Assembly (NCBI RefSeq): GCF_963678635.1
Contig: NC_087070.1
Coordinates: 52,552,750 to 52,616,749 of the forward strand
DNA: 64,000 nt
DNA from: Symsagittifera roscoffensis
Lineage: Eukaryota > Xenacoelomorpha > Acoela > Convolutidae
Direction of reading: 5' to 3'
Shown one piece after another: positions 36,301-49,700 of the stretch (the first letter of the stretch is position 1; each line of letters starts with the position of its first letter). The position numbers were made by a program, and so were the translations under genes. A model generated the notes under the pieces. It searched no databases and was not told the DNA's origin. It saw only the letters and a program-made list of their open reading frames with translations.

Positions 36301-39300
36301 TAGTCTCTGCTAGGCTCAATAGATCTAGGGTATACTGGTTTATTGCGGCAGCTGAAGTGCTCGGGAGAGTCCAACTATTTTCTAAGTTAAATTCAAATCT
36401 CTCTGGTGCTGAAATTACAAGTAACTTCAGCACTTACAAATAAGTGGGTTGTTAGTTAGATGGGTCATGATTGGTTAATATTAAATACTTTACATTGGTA
36501 AAATATCTAATTTATCCAATCATAAAATGTAGTTTAGATCAGGTTCCACTTGTTATGTCATTTAGTGGACTGACTCCGGCCACGACGTACAATGGAGCCA
36601 TAGACACATACTACACATGTCCCAGTACAGACTGTGGAACTGTGACCGACTGTACCCAGAAGAGCACCGACACCCTATTTGTCACCAGCATGTTCTCCAC
36701 ACGTAAGAGTCGTCATCCAATTATTTCCGACACCCCTCCCTCTCCCCTTTAGGGGAAAGAGGGGATTCGTTACTAGGTACAATATTTGTAAAAGCTCATC
36801 CACCATTGGGGCAGTCCTTTGTAATTATATTGCTTTATTTTTTTTACTTCGTTGGTTGTTACTATTGCGAGGACCGCTTAAGTGACACGAGTCGCCATAG
36901 TATCAGCATAGCTAACAGTTAAAAGTTCCAGCATAGCTAATAAGAACTAGAGCAATAAAGCTAGCCAAGGTGAAAACCAACCGGAAACGAGCATACGGGG
37001 AGCGTTCAAATCAAGGGTCCGTTCAATAAACCGAAGTGTCAGTAATTTAACCGATCAGTCAAACTATTTTCGTTTAATTACATTAGAGCGATTTTTTGTA
37101 AAGTGTCATTTATGGTATCTGGTACTAGTTTTTATCGGCCTACTTTGTAAAGCATGGATTTTGTTTTGATTCCAAGTTTTTTTACTATGATTGAAAGTTC
37201 TGTAGTTTTTCATTTTACCAAGAAATGGTTTGGGCTGAGCTGATGTTGTATCGGTTTAGTCAGCTTATTTTGTGTAGTTTTGAAGACCAAAAAGTTCCCG
37301 TTTGACAAAATTTAGTTATTACTAAAATGTATGGGATTGGGGTTTTTTATCAACTTTTTTGAAACTCTTTCGATTTTTTTTCTCCATTTTGCAAACATTT
37401 TAGCTCAGTAGAAAACTACTCTACCGAATTTCGAAAAAGGCGTATCAGCATTAGTTACAGCATTAGTTGTTGATTGGTGTTTGTGATTGTTCAGCTCCTG
37501 ACCAGCCGAGTATTGTGGCGACTGAGATTGACTCGGCCACTGGTGCCACACAGTTGCAGATTGAGTGGGAGCCAAACACGAATGACGTCATAACCTACAG
37601 CGCCAATTACAAATGGAGGGTAAGAGATTAGAGAATATTAGCATCTCTCCTTTCATTCCTGCAGCTATATGAGAGAATAGGATTTGAAACATGATGAATT
37701 TACAGTTGCAACAAGTAAGTGTTCAAGCGAAAATGCACGGTCCACAAGATCTTAGTATTGACCTCAAAAAGCCCGAGTCGAAGAAACTTAAACCGATGTC
37801 AAAATCGAAACATAATCGAACACAAAAAGTTCTACAACGCATATATAATAAAAGTTGAAAAGGCAATAATTTTGATGAATGTCACATTTTTAATTTTGCT
37901 TATTTGCAGCTATCGATGGTTAAACGAATAAGCTCGCGGTCGGTCAAATTAATTGGCACTTAAAAACTTCAATTTTTGCACGACCTCTGAAAGTGGGAAG
38001 GAAGTTTTCTTCGGGTCTGTTTTAGTTTTTTTCCTATTTGCTTTTTTTAGGTGTCACAGATAAATTTCAGAATAGGTTCAGTGATATATCTTTTTAAAGC
38101 CCTTTTCTATACCCAATCTCAACCTAAAATCAGAGAAGTGTTATTAGGAATTAGAAAAAAAAAATTAAATTTCGGGCGTGACTTTGTCGAAATGCCCAAA
38201 TTTTCCGCGATAACAGTTATTTAGGCGAATATCACTTTTTTAAGTTTGCTCATACAGCAACTATCGATGGTTAAACATGTAAAAGGCACGAGGTCGATCA
38301 ATGTCGATGAACGTAGTTCAGACTCTTAAATAGGTCTTGATAATTTTCTATTTTCGTTTTTTTTTTCAGAAAGTCTTAAAATTTGTTCAGGCTTATATTT
38401 ACCTTTGACCAGTTTTGTTCTAGTTTCCTTAAATTAGGTTAATTGATTCAAAAATGTGTCAATTGAAAAATGTTCTAGAAATCTAAAAAGTGTCAAGGCC
38501 ATTTACTTTTTTCTTCGAAATTTGACAGTTGAGATTTTGAAGAAAAAAACAGATTTTTTCTGTTTACTTGCGTTCATGGACTTCTTTCTAACGATTTGTT
38601 CGTTAGCTTTGTATTTGGCAATGAAAATTTGATTTTTTTTCCGACTACTGAAATTGGGAGAAATTTTTTCTTAGATATCACAATTGTTTTTTAAGATATC
38701 ACGAATAAACTTCCTAATGATTCTAGTGATATGTTGAAGACTTTTCAGTTGTGATTCGAACGACACAAAAAGTTTCCGAAAGTGAGCGCGTGGGTGTTAT
38801 AAAAGGTAAATCATTGTGGCCATATGCCTAATTTTACTTCAAAAAACTTGGTTTCAATTTTTGGCGCTGAATTCTATGTGCAAAATTTTGCCGCTGAAAA
38901 TTCCATGTGCAATAAAATAGTTATATGGTCGAACACAAAATTAAAGAAGACTTGCCACTAATAAAAAAAAGTAATCAGATAAAGGACATTTTTTTGAAAT
39001 TTGGAAATTCGTTGTTTTGACTTGAAACAAAAAGAAAATTTGTCGGAAAACCCGAAACACAATCGAAACATACTCGAACAGAGTAAAAGAGTTGCTTGTA
39101 AAATGGTCGAATTTCGTTGGTTTTTTTTGTTGTGGTTTTTCAGTTCGAAACAAGGGGATTTCTCTCTCAAAGTTCGAAAGACATCCGAATGTTTTTGCAT
39201 ATTGCACAATCACAGCATAGCTGCCAGTTGCACATGTTGGAAAAAGATCAGTTTTCTTTGAAATTGTCAACGCGGGGGCTGCAATGCAATTTTTATGTGC

Positions 39301-42300
39301 GCGTTCCATTTTGAAATAGATTTAGGGTTATTTTTTGTTTGCAATTTTTGTTGTGGGGAAGACAAATTCTCCTCTTCGTTTTTTGGTTCGTGATGTAATT
39401 TCGGCAGCGTTAATAATTCCTGTCTTCTGCTTTCAATTGCATCTTATACACGTAATTTAGCTAGCGTAGTGTAATAGTATGACTCGAGTTTTTTTCCAAT
39501 CCAGTTTGCAAATAAATGCGCTCATTTTGTCGAACTTTTTCTGTAATCACGATATGTAGCATTGGAAATTTCAAAGCATTTGTTTCTCTCCTTTATTCAT
39601 TGCTATTGCGCTGCTCGACAAGCGACCGTGGCTTTGAGGGAATAGAGAGAGCCGTTTATTCTACAAATATCACGGGATGCTAAGGTTTCACAGCCTAAAT
39701 TAAGCTCAAATAAGCAATTGTAAGCCTGCACGCTAACCTTAATAGCTAAAATTTAGACCAAAACTCAAAAAATTCCAACCAATTTTTCTCGACACAAAAC
39801 TTTTTGAAATTTTTTAATTTGAGCGAGGAAAACAAAAAGAACAAACACCCAGATACAAAGTTCTTCCGCATCTTTAAAATGGTCGGAACAAAAAATTGAG
39901 ATTCTTAGGCTTATGGTCGGAGATTCAATTTCGAATTTTGCCCTAATTTTATCTATATTTGGTGATAAGTTTTGTCGCGTAGCATTGGCAGTTTTTTTAG
40001 CACTAGTAGCTGCTTTCTTATGTCTAGTGTTACCTTATTTTTAAATGGCCCGTGGCGCTCATGAGCAGAACAACAGACTCCGAATCTCGAGATCGCATGT
40101 TTAAATCCGACACAAACCAAAAGTCTTGAAAATTCCGGGCTCATTCCTATTTTTTAAATTCACAAGAGCTGGCTTTGTTGTTTTTTCGTTTGTGTTTGTT
40201 CAGTGCAGCTTATTAAGTGTTTTCTTAATTGTGTGTATTCTGTCTACTGCTTGTTAAGTCTTCTCATGTCTTCTGCTTATGATCATGCACTTGATATTGA
40301 ACCTACAGTAATTTTGATGTAAACTAACCAAGTCGAGCGAATCAAATTTTTCTTGGTTAAAATGAGATTTTTTCGTTGATTTTAGTCCGTCGGTTATCTT
40401 AAATTTCCAGGTAGTCTCTGTGAATAATTTGTCAATGAACCATTATTTATCTATACGTTTTTTGACTGGACACTCATACGTTGTTCCGATGTTTTTTACT
40501 TTTTGTTCCGAATATTTCTAAGTTAAAGGCTTTCGTTCGGATGCTTTCATTAACACCACGAATAAAAAAAAACGAGTTAAAAAAGAACTTATAGAAGAAC
40601 TGTGATTTAAATTATTTGGACAAAACAAATAAAATTTAAAAACGCGTTTTTCTCAATTTTGGTTGACTTTTGACAAAAAAGTAATGAAGACCAACTTTGA
40701 TTTGATTTTTCGCAGAAATAATATGGTGCAATTTGTTTTGCAAAAATCAGGCCTTAATGTTTGCCCCAAATGTTCTTTATTGGATCAATTAATGATAAAA
40801 GTATATGAAAATGAGCTTCTTATGTAGCCCAAGAGAAGGTATAGTTTTTTAAAAATTGGGGAATTGGTTTAAAATTATTTTCAATAAAAAGAAAACTGGT
40901 ATTTAATATAGTAAAAATGACAATGAAGTTTTGTCCTCGTCATTTTTCGTTTGAGAAAATAGCATTTTAAATTTCTATTCATAGTCATTTTGTCCAGATA
41001 ATTTAAATCAGCTTTGTATATGGGTCGGAGTTTTCTCTGCTACTTGAACAGCAACCGGCTATCTTTTTTAATTTTTCGTTTTGGTTGAGATCTGTCTGGT
41101 TCAAAATAATTAGTACGTGACCATTTAAGAGAGAAAGACAATTTATATTTTTGTCAGATTTTTTTTACAAATTCGGCGTTTCAATTTGACACTAAACAGC
41201 TATATATTCACGCGCGTATCTGTTCACATCAATCTGTTCACCCGGGTTGACCAAAACTTCTTATCATACAATTTCCATATATGAGAAACTTCTTGTCATA
41301 CAATTTCATACAATTCCATACGTACAGAAAATTGTATGAAAACTCTATGATAAGCATTTTTCCATATATGAAAATTGTATGATAGGTGTTTTTCCATAAA
41401 CCAAAAATTTTGATATTTTCTTTCTAAATTTAGTTCCTGAAAAATTGTCGGTTGTGTTTGCAACCAAACACAAGTGACAAAGACCTTGGTTACTCAAAAC
41501 ACCAAAGGTTGGACGTTCTTGCATTTACAATGCATAGAAAACGACCTGAATTTGGCTGTCTTTCACAATTCATATAACAAAAAAAAACTTTTATTTTTTG
41601 GCAAAAATTTTTCATGATGATTATTTTAAATTTTTGAATTTTCAAATTATCAGACATTGATCAAGGCATTCAATAACACCCCATACAAAAGAAATAGGAA
41701 TATTCAGCGTTTTTGAAAAAAAACTTAAGTGAAAAGAACATAAAAGCCAATTTTATCGTATCCAGAATATTAAATTTTGCATGCAAAGAATTTTTTTTTC
41801 GAAAAAGGTTTGTTTGCGTACAAAATTCGACTTGCGGTTGAAAAAAAACAATAAAATTTTTGGGCCAAATTTTAAAAGTTACTTGAAACATTTTTTGTGT
41901 CTCCATCAAAAAAATGCCAGTCATACAATTTCCACGAAAACCTCAGTTTTTTATCACCAGACTGTTTTATTAGAATCAAACAGCCACACAAATCAGTTTA
42001 TACCAGTTTTCAACCGTTTTTAGAAATTGTATGACAAGCATTTTTCCACACACTTGATGTATGGAATTGTATGATAAGCAATTCGGTGTATGGAGGTCAA
42101 CCCGGGCACACAGACATATTTTCACACATGCTCATAGCTGCTAATTGTATGGTTGTTTTAATGTTACAATAGATCACGAGGAGCGACGACGGCGGAAACA
42201 CGTACGCAACAGTCTTGAGTGATGTGGCATCGACTACCAAGTACCACTTCGACAGCAATCTCTCGCCGGCAACAATGTATTACTACCAAGTGCAAAGCTC

Positions 42301-43672
42301 CTACTACGGCGGCGGCTCCAATGAATCAAACCCGGACACCGCCTGCACCTGTTAGTAGAAATGGCAAATTTCAACAATCGCGGATGAAGTCTAGAGTGCC
42401 AAGTAAACAACAGCTATACAGCTATAGGCGATCCCAATTTTCGAAACTGGTGTATAAAGACAAATTGGATTAATGGGAGTGGGTGGGGTGGGCACGGGGG
42501 TTTAGGAGCAAGAGTTAGCTCAACGGATACTTGAGCCGTTTAGTATAACCAACTCAAGTTAGGTGTCAATTGCATTAAATTATTCGCCAGATTCCCTGAA
42601 GAATTTAGATCACCAAAACTTCTTATAACAAAAAACTCGTTACGCAGATTTCATTGTGAAAATTTACCAAAAATTAACTCTTAGAAGCTTAATGCTTAAG
42701 AGGTATGGACAATTCACTGAACTCTTCAAAATTTTCCAAAACCCTCCAAAAAGCTCAAAAATGGTGTCAATTGCATTAATTTATTCGCCAGATTCCCTGA
42801 AGAATTTAGATTACCAAAACTTGTAATAACAAAAAATTCGTTTCGCAGATTTCATTGTGAAAAATTACCAAAAATTCACTCTCAGAAGCTTAATGCTTAG
42901 AAGATATGGACAATTCACTGAACTTTTCAAATTGTTCCAAAACCCTCCAAAAAGCTCAAAAATGGTGTCAATTGCATTAAATTATTCGCCAGATTCCCTG
43001 AAGAATTTAGATTACCAAAACTTGTAATAACAAGAAATTCGTTTCGCAGATTTCATTGTGAAAAAAGGGGTGTTGGTTAGAGTTGCGACTTTTATGTCTA
43101 AAGTTGGCCTGTAAACTAAAGATATTGAACGTTTTACTTGTCTTTCAAATGTTCTAAAAGCGTAGAAAAAATTCGCAAGCCGATTCACTCTATGAAAAGA
43201 ATTGAATTTATTCAAAGGTTTATCGCTTATGTAGCTTGCTTAGGAAAAACTCAGTTATTTGTGAACCAATTCTTTTTGAAATAAATCAGATTTTCATGGC
43301 TTGATTTTTTTGATTTAAAAATGTAAGATTTCGCGATTCAGCCCGCTCCATGAAATTGCTTGAATTATTTCAAATTTACGTCATTTGAATAGCCTGCTTG
43401 AAAAGAGTTTTATTGTTTTATGAAGTGACCTAAAATTTTTATTTGATAAAAACAGGTGTTTCGAAATTGTATGGGATTGTTTTTTTTATTATTTGTTTTT
43501 TTAGACGGTTTGGAAAGTTTTATGCATTATTATTTCAAAAATTTAGCTTTTCTCAAAAACTACTCTACCGATTTTCAAAAAAAGTGGCACCAATGGGAAT
43601 TCCGCTCAATCCCCTGTGTGTGTGCATACTTTCCATTTTTTTTTCGTAACACAACTTTCTACAGCCTTCGAA

Positions 43673-43734
<62 letters not shown>

Positions 43735-46700
43735 GGTGGAGAATTACGCCTAAATGTTTTTACACAAAAACTTATGACTCTCCGAAAATGCAAATTGTTG
43801 AGTTTTTGATCCTACTTCTCTCGAAAACCACACTCCTAATTCTGAGATTATAGTTTCAAATCGAAAGGACTTGTTGTGGAGAGCTCTCCTGCTGAAGAGG
43901 TTACGCTCCATTTTTATCACACAAAAAGTTATCCACTCCAATAATCAATTTTTTTGACTTTTTGACCGTTTTTTGAAAAGTTTTAGCTTTTCTCGGAAAC
44001 TACCCTCACAGTTCTGAGATTATAGTTTCAATCGAAAGGACGTGGGTTGAGGAGCTCCCGTGGAGAAGCGTTTACGACCAAAATTTTTCACACAACAAGT
44101 TACGACCCTCGGAAAAGTCAAATTTACGATTTTTTTGACCATTTATTGAAACTTCTCGACTTTTCTCGAAAACCACACTCCCATCTCTGAGGTCTTTGTT
44201 TCAATGCGTAAAACGGGTTGTGGGAAGCTCGCCTGCAGAAAATTTATGACCTTCGGAAAAGTCAAATTTACGATTTTTTTTTCGTTTTCTTAAATGTGTT
44301 GACTTTTCTCGAAAACTATCCTCTCAAATCTGACGTTTCGGATCCAATGAGTAGAACGGGTTATGCGGCTAAGTCCATATGTTTCCTCAAAAATAATGGC
44401 CCTCGGTAAAAACTATTTCAGTTTTTTTTTACCGTTTTTTGAAATTTTTCGATTTTCTCGAAGGTTATCCTGCCAACCCGAACTTGAAAAAAAAATTTAA
44501 TTCCTAGTTGTTTTATAAGAGAATCAACTAAGTTTTTCGGTGAAGCCCAGATTTTGAATTTACCCTTGTCCTTCCGCGTCAGTACAAAAAATTCAATTAT
44601 TATCATTAGGTATTTCCAGCTTTAGCTGTCCTATAGTTTTTCGAATTTTCTTTTGATTGAAAAGCTTACTAAAAAACCTTTTTCTTTGCAAATCGAATTC
44701 CTCTACGAATTAATTTGAAATAGTGTGAATAGCTTGCTTAGAAATTTTTTTTTCAAATCGTTGGCTCATACAGCCAAAGTCTTAAAGTTTGCTCAGACTC
44801 AACGTTGATTTTTCGCGGGTTGATTTTTGATTTCCTTTTCAATTCAGCTCAGGTTTTTGATAGAAGGAAGACGCACTCCACTATCGAACAGCAAAATTGT
44901 AAAGGCCACGAAAAACGTGATTGACTTCTAGTTTCGAAAATGGATTTAAATTTTTCAGATTTCACAGCGGAATAAAAAAAATACGCACTGATCCGTTTTT
45001 CTCCACTCGTGATAGATTTTATTTAAGAAGTCTGCTCATAAAGTGTTTTGGAAAGTCAAAGATTCTTAAGGACATAAAATTTATTCTTTGAAATTCGAAG
45101 CTTTTTATCTTGCGTTCATTGACTGCTTTTGACTATGTTTTAAAAGGTAAGTTCTTTTGCTGTGTGTTTCAGATCCGACTTCTCCTGAGAACCTGCAGAT
45201 CAACACCATCAACTCCACGCACCTCGAATGCTCCTGGGCATCCCCCACTGGCAACGGAGACCAGGTACTAGCTAACAACTAACCCTTCAAGTTTATTTTT
45301 CCAAATATTGTAAATGATTCCACATAATTTTGCTATCTTGCTGGCGGGCAGCCTTCAGCAGTCCTCTCGATTACTTTTCAGTTTTCCCAACATGAAATTT
45401 AATTGCAAATTTTTATTTTGTTTCATTTTTTTGGTTTGAACATTTTGTTTTAACAAAGTTAATTAGCAATGGTAATGATAATTTAACTAAATATATAAAT
45501 AACTGCACCTCTGAATATAAATTTTCAAAATTTTGATCGATCTAAAACGTATTAGGACTTTTTTCTACTCCTTGTTTAGTTGGCACTGTATTTTTTGGAA
45601 GCTTGCCTTTCAGGCTCATTTTCCAAATGAACGAAAACTGAGCTCCCCTTGATTGACTTATTCGTTGCTTTTATTTAAAAGCCTAAATAGTTTTTTCGAA
45701 AATTAAATTCAATTTTGAGAAAACTTTGATTTTTTGACCAAGTTAACTCACAGATTAAGTTAATTTTATCAAAATCATTTGATGGTAAAACTTTGATAAT
45801 TTTATGTTAGAATATTTTTAAGGCGATGAATTTTTGTTCGATTTGAACAGGTAAAAGTCTTAAAACTTTTTCACGCTCAAATTTTATTTCAAATATCTGT
45901 TCATTTCTTTTGTTAGAAGGAAGGCAAACTCCACGATGCAACATCAAAGATGTTATATTCATGAAACACCTGAATGACTTCTAGCTTAGAAAGTGGATTT
46001 CAATTTTCAGATTTCACAGTGGAATAAATAAATTACCTATTGATCCAGTTAAGACAACTTTGATCCAGTTAATTTGTATCAAAAATTTCAAACAGAAATT
46101 GTTCATGGAATTCAAAGGGCCTTAAGGCCATATGTGTTCTTCGAAAATCCCATTTTGCCAAAAAATCACAATTTTTCCGTTTTTCTTCGTTGACTCCTTT
46201 CCTGTTGTTTGTTGACTATGCTTATATCTGTCGGGTCTTTGCTTTGAATTAATTCAAATTGTGTCTGTGAAAAAAGCTTGCTTAAAATGAAATAAGTTTC
46301 TGCGTTGTTTTTGTTGCAACAAAATCGAAAAGGTCGAATGTGTTCTAAAAATTTTTCCTTGCACAAGCTAGCTCGCAAAATATTTTTTTTTCCAGCGTAA
46401 GTTGTATATTTTAGTGCAAAAAAGGTTCAAATAATAGCTTTTGATGGACTGAGCTCAATTGTAAAATCAAATTATCATTACGATATTTTTTTCGTTAAAT
46501 TTCAGTGGTCTCAAAATAAGAATTTGGTCATTTTGCTGAACAAAAATACGCACAAAGCGTAAAATCGATGTTTTTGAGCGCGGCCAATGAACAATAGTGT
46601 GCTTAAGAGTGAACAATCTTAGGAACGATGTAACTTGTAAAAGTAAGGAATTCGTGGTCGGGACTCTCGATAAGTGTGAGTATCGATCCGGAAATCTTTG

Positions 46701-49700
46701 GATTGCCAAGCGATTTCGCTGGCACTTGAGTAAATTGCGGATGTCAACGCTGCTCGAATAATATTTTGATGGTTTCAACACGCTATTTATTTGAGCGTGA
46801 CAAATTTCCCGCTTTTATAATTGTTGCAAATTGGATTGAGGCCAACTTCAATTGGTCTTTTTTTCTCAAATAATAGCACTTGCATATGCTATTGGCAGTA
46901 TTAAATTAATAGTGTATCAAAAATTTTTGAACAAATTGAACAAAAAGTATTCGAGACAAGTTAAGGAGCGGTCGAAACATTCAGGGCTTCGCCTGATATA
47001 CAAGCAAGCAGTCTTGTTTTTGCATGCGTTTGCTAAGTACAGCTTCGCTTCTGTGCAACAATTCTAATTATTCGAGGACTATGTTCTTTTTTTTGGGTCT
47101 ACTCTTTTAAAAAAAATTTTGTTAAGTGTTTTTAAGAGTATAGAAAAATTCATTAGAATCATAACAAAAACCTCCAAAACTTCACGTAATTTTGTTTATC
47201 TTATAACTGTGGTTGTAATGTTTCTTTTTTATTATTGATATTCAATTGGTGAAAAACCATTGCTTTAAATATAGTTCAATTTTGCAGCAATAATTTTTTT
47301 TTGCGAATGTTTGAACTATCCGAATAAGCGTCACTTTAAGCTGTAGGGGGAGCAATGAGAAATCACCGAGGATTTTGCCGTTCAAACGTAAGTTCGGGGA
47401 TTCAAAATTTATCATGATGCGTGCTCGTTGCCTGTGGATGACAAAACGTTTCTCAGCGCAGAAACAAAACCAAAAACTGCGTGTAATTCTTAAGCAGGAC
47501 ACCATAGCAGATAAGAACAGTTCATATTTCGCTCCTTAACCTCTACGATAAATGGCTTTGCTACAACCATCTGAATTGACACCAATGTTTTGTTAAACTA
47601 GGTAGCGGGGTTCGAAGTGGCCTACAACAACCTGGGTGGATTGTTCGTGTCCAAGGAGAGCACTAGCAATGTCACTTTCATCAATGACCCTGCATTTGCT
47701 ACCAAAGTCATCCAGGATGGACCCAATACCTGCTACGTGCGCACAGTGTTAGTAAATATACTTTTTGTTCATTTTTCAAAACTAAACTTACCGCAAATTT
47801 GCTGCAAGATACAGATTGCGCATCTAAAAAAATCAGTGACCATTTTTTATGCTTTTTAAGTAAACATTATTACACTTGCGAAGCAAAGTGTAATAGTACG
47901 AACTTTTTTTTCCAACTCAATTCGCAAATATTGGTGCCACTTTTGGGGCACCTTTACAGCTTAATGATAGCATGTGCTTTGGCATTCGAAAAGCAATAAG
48001 TTTACACAGTTGATGCATTTTACTTCGTCAAATGAACCAAAAAAAACTATTTGTTTCAAACAACATAACAATCATAAAATCTCGATTTCAGAATTTTTTA
48101 AACTCAATATATCGCAATTTTTTGGCATAATTTATACATAATGTGGTTTTGTTCTTTGCTATTTATTTCATGCAAAATTGTGCCTTTTCTATTTGGTTGT
48201 ACTTTTGCTGCATCGAATTGGCAATTAGTTGCCATATATAGCTGCGTTATTGGTGCTGAGTTTTTGTGGATCTCGAGCATCCGTGACTGAGTGGTTAGTG
48301 CGTTAGACTCAAATTTGTTAGGTCGCAGATTGGAATCCGACACGTAGCCGAGTTTTTGCCAATTCGAGGCTTATTTCTACATTTATTTATTTGTCACTTG
48401 ATAGAGCTGGTTTTTGGTCGTGTTCTCTCTAATTTTTGGCAGCTTCGCCTCTTTGTTAAAAGAAGTGTGAAACAATAGCTATAAGCAATGAAGACCTCAA
48501 CCCTAACAATTGCTTGGTTTAATTATTTCCTTTGGGCTAGTTAATTAAAATTTTGTTGCGAGGATAGTTCAGCCTAAGACAAATTGGTCACCTAGTTTTG
48601 ATAGAAAATTAACTAAAATAGAATGTATTTATAATTGTTCGATGACCAAATTTTAAGTGTAAAAGAACGAAGTGATTGTCTATAATGTAGGTCGTGATGA
48701 TCGTTTTCCATTTGCTTCCGCTCAAATTTGATTTTTCTCGAACCTTTTTTGTCGTAAACACTTTTGGTATATTTTAAGGTTCGACTTTTGACTTCCTTAC
48801 AGACGCGGAGCGTAGTGCAATACTACGAAACAACTTTTTTATCAACCTCAAAAAAAAGTCGTAAATTTAAATTTTCAATTGGTGACATTTTTCGTATATT
48901 TCCGACCCCAGGCTTTTTAATAGCATCTCTTGCTGCTCAAGTGGTGGCTAATATTTGCTTACTTTGCAGCGAGCGTACAGATGCCTTGTCTTTGGATCGG
49001 AGGTTTGATTCCGGGACATAGCAATTGATTTTTCAACAAGTATTTTAGTTTCAATTTTCTCCGTATCACTTTGTTTATACACTTACGAGCTTGCGAGAGT
49101 TAGTGTATTAGTATGAAGCTTTTTTCTAGTCTTACTTGCAAATAAGAGTGTTCCCTTATATGGAAAATTCACTGTAGCATTGGAAATTGCTTAGCATTTG
49201 TTCTCTGCTTTATTTGTGGCTAGTGTTTGGTATATTTTAAGCATCCGTGGCTGAGTGGTTACTTTGTGAGATTAATAATCTGTAGAGTCGCGGTAGGTCG
49301 TAGGTTTGAATCCGAGATGTGACCGAATTTTTACTACTTCGATTCTTATTTCAATTTTTTTCTTATTGCATTTTATATAAAGCTTCTTTTTTGTCGTGTT
49401 CTTCTTAAGTATTTGCGAAGCACAGCTTCGCCTGTGTTCTGACTTTTTAGAGCTAATTTGTGTTTTTTTTCTCGCTTTTGGTTGCAAAGTGCAGCTTGCA
49501 AAGTCTTGAACTTAGTTCATTTCATTTCTTAAATGGAAGGTAAATTTCATTATCGGACATTTAAAGTTTAAAGGTCATGAAAAACGTGGATGGCTTATAG
49601 TTTCAAAAAGCGACGTGAGTTTACTGAGTTACCATCGCATGAAAAGTTCCTCATTAACAACCTTAAAGAAGAAAGCCAATTAAGAAATTTCTTGAATTTC

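Larger units (their letters stand above)
20764..36548 (-). mobile_element. Env-bearing Ty3/gypsy-type LTR retroelement, copy B (15,785 bp, complete ends, gag deleted)
   Basis: Two 410-bp LTRs that look identical by eye, TG...CA ends and a CTTG target duplication mark a recent insertion. On the minus strand the gene order is PBS, leader, ORF1, ORF2, pol, H1, H2, ORF-X, env, ORF-Y, 3' noncoding region, PPT. Pol, H1, H2, ORF-X and env are open. The segment that in copy A encodes gag, the zinc knuckle and protease (at least 2.1 kb) is absent; the junction is near 33600. ORF-Y has two small indels. The element would need Gag and protease supplied by another copy. With the missing part the family would exceed 17 kb, very large for a metazoan LTR element. 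Confidence 0.95.
37620..42172 (+). other. Intron 4, repeat-rich
   Basis: Contains a SINE-like unit (39455-40195), a terminal-inverted-repeat element (41241-42106) and T-rich sequence. A segment at about 39700-39900 is related to 61435-61675. No gene seen. Confidence 0.6.
42351..45172 (+). other. Intron 5, tandem-repeat-rich
   Basis: Holds a 201-bp tandem array, a GT microsatellite, a diverged 155-175-bp tandem array (43750-44480) and a copy of the TTTTTCAG-containing interspersed repeat. Confidence 0.6.

Noticed and set aside
14505-36548. Inversion of the segment between the two opposite-facing element copies
   Set aside because: Exons 1 and 2 lie between the copies in the same orientation and compatible phase as exons 3-13, and copy B has matching CTTG duplications on both sides.
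36471-36752. Open frame of 93 codons starting inside the LTR and covering exon 3
   Set aside because: It is exon 3 read through from LTR sequence; the acceptor AG at 36564-36565 and the phase match with exon 2 explain it better.
36703-37490. Additional exon in intron 3
   Set aside because: Exons 3 and 4 already join in phase with continuous FN3 sequence.
43456-43809. 117-codon open frame across the GT microsatellite
   Set aside because: The frame is produced by the GT repeat (Cys-Val run) and low-complexity sequence.
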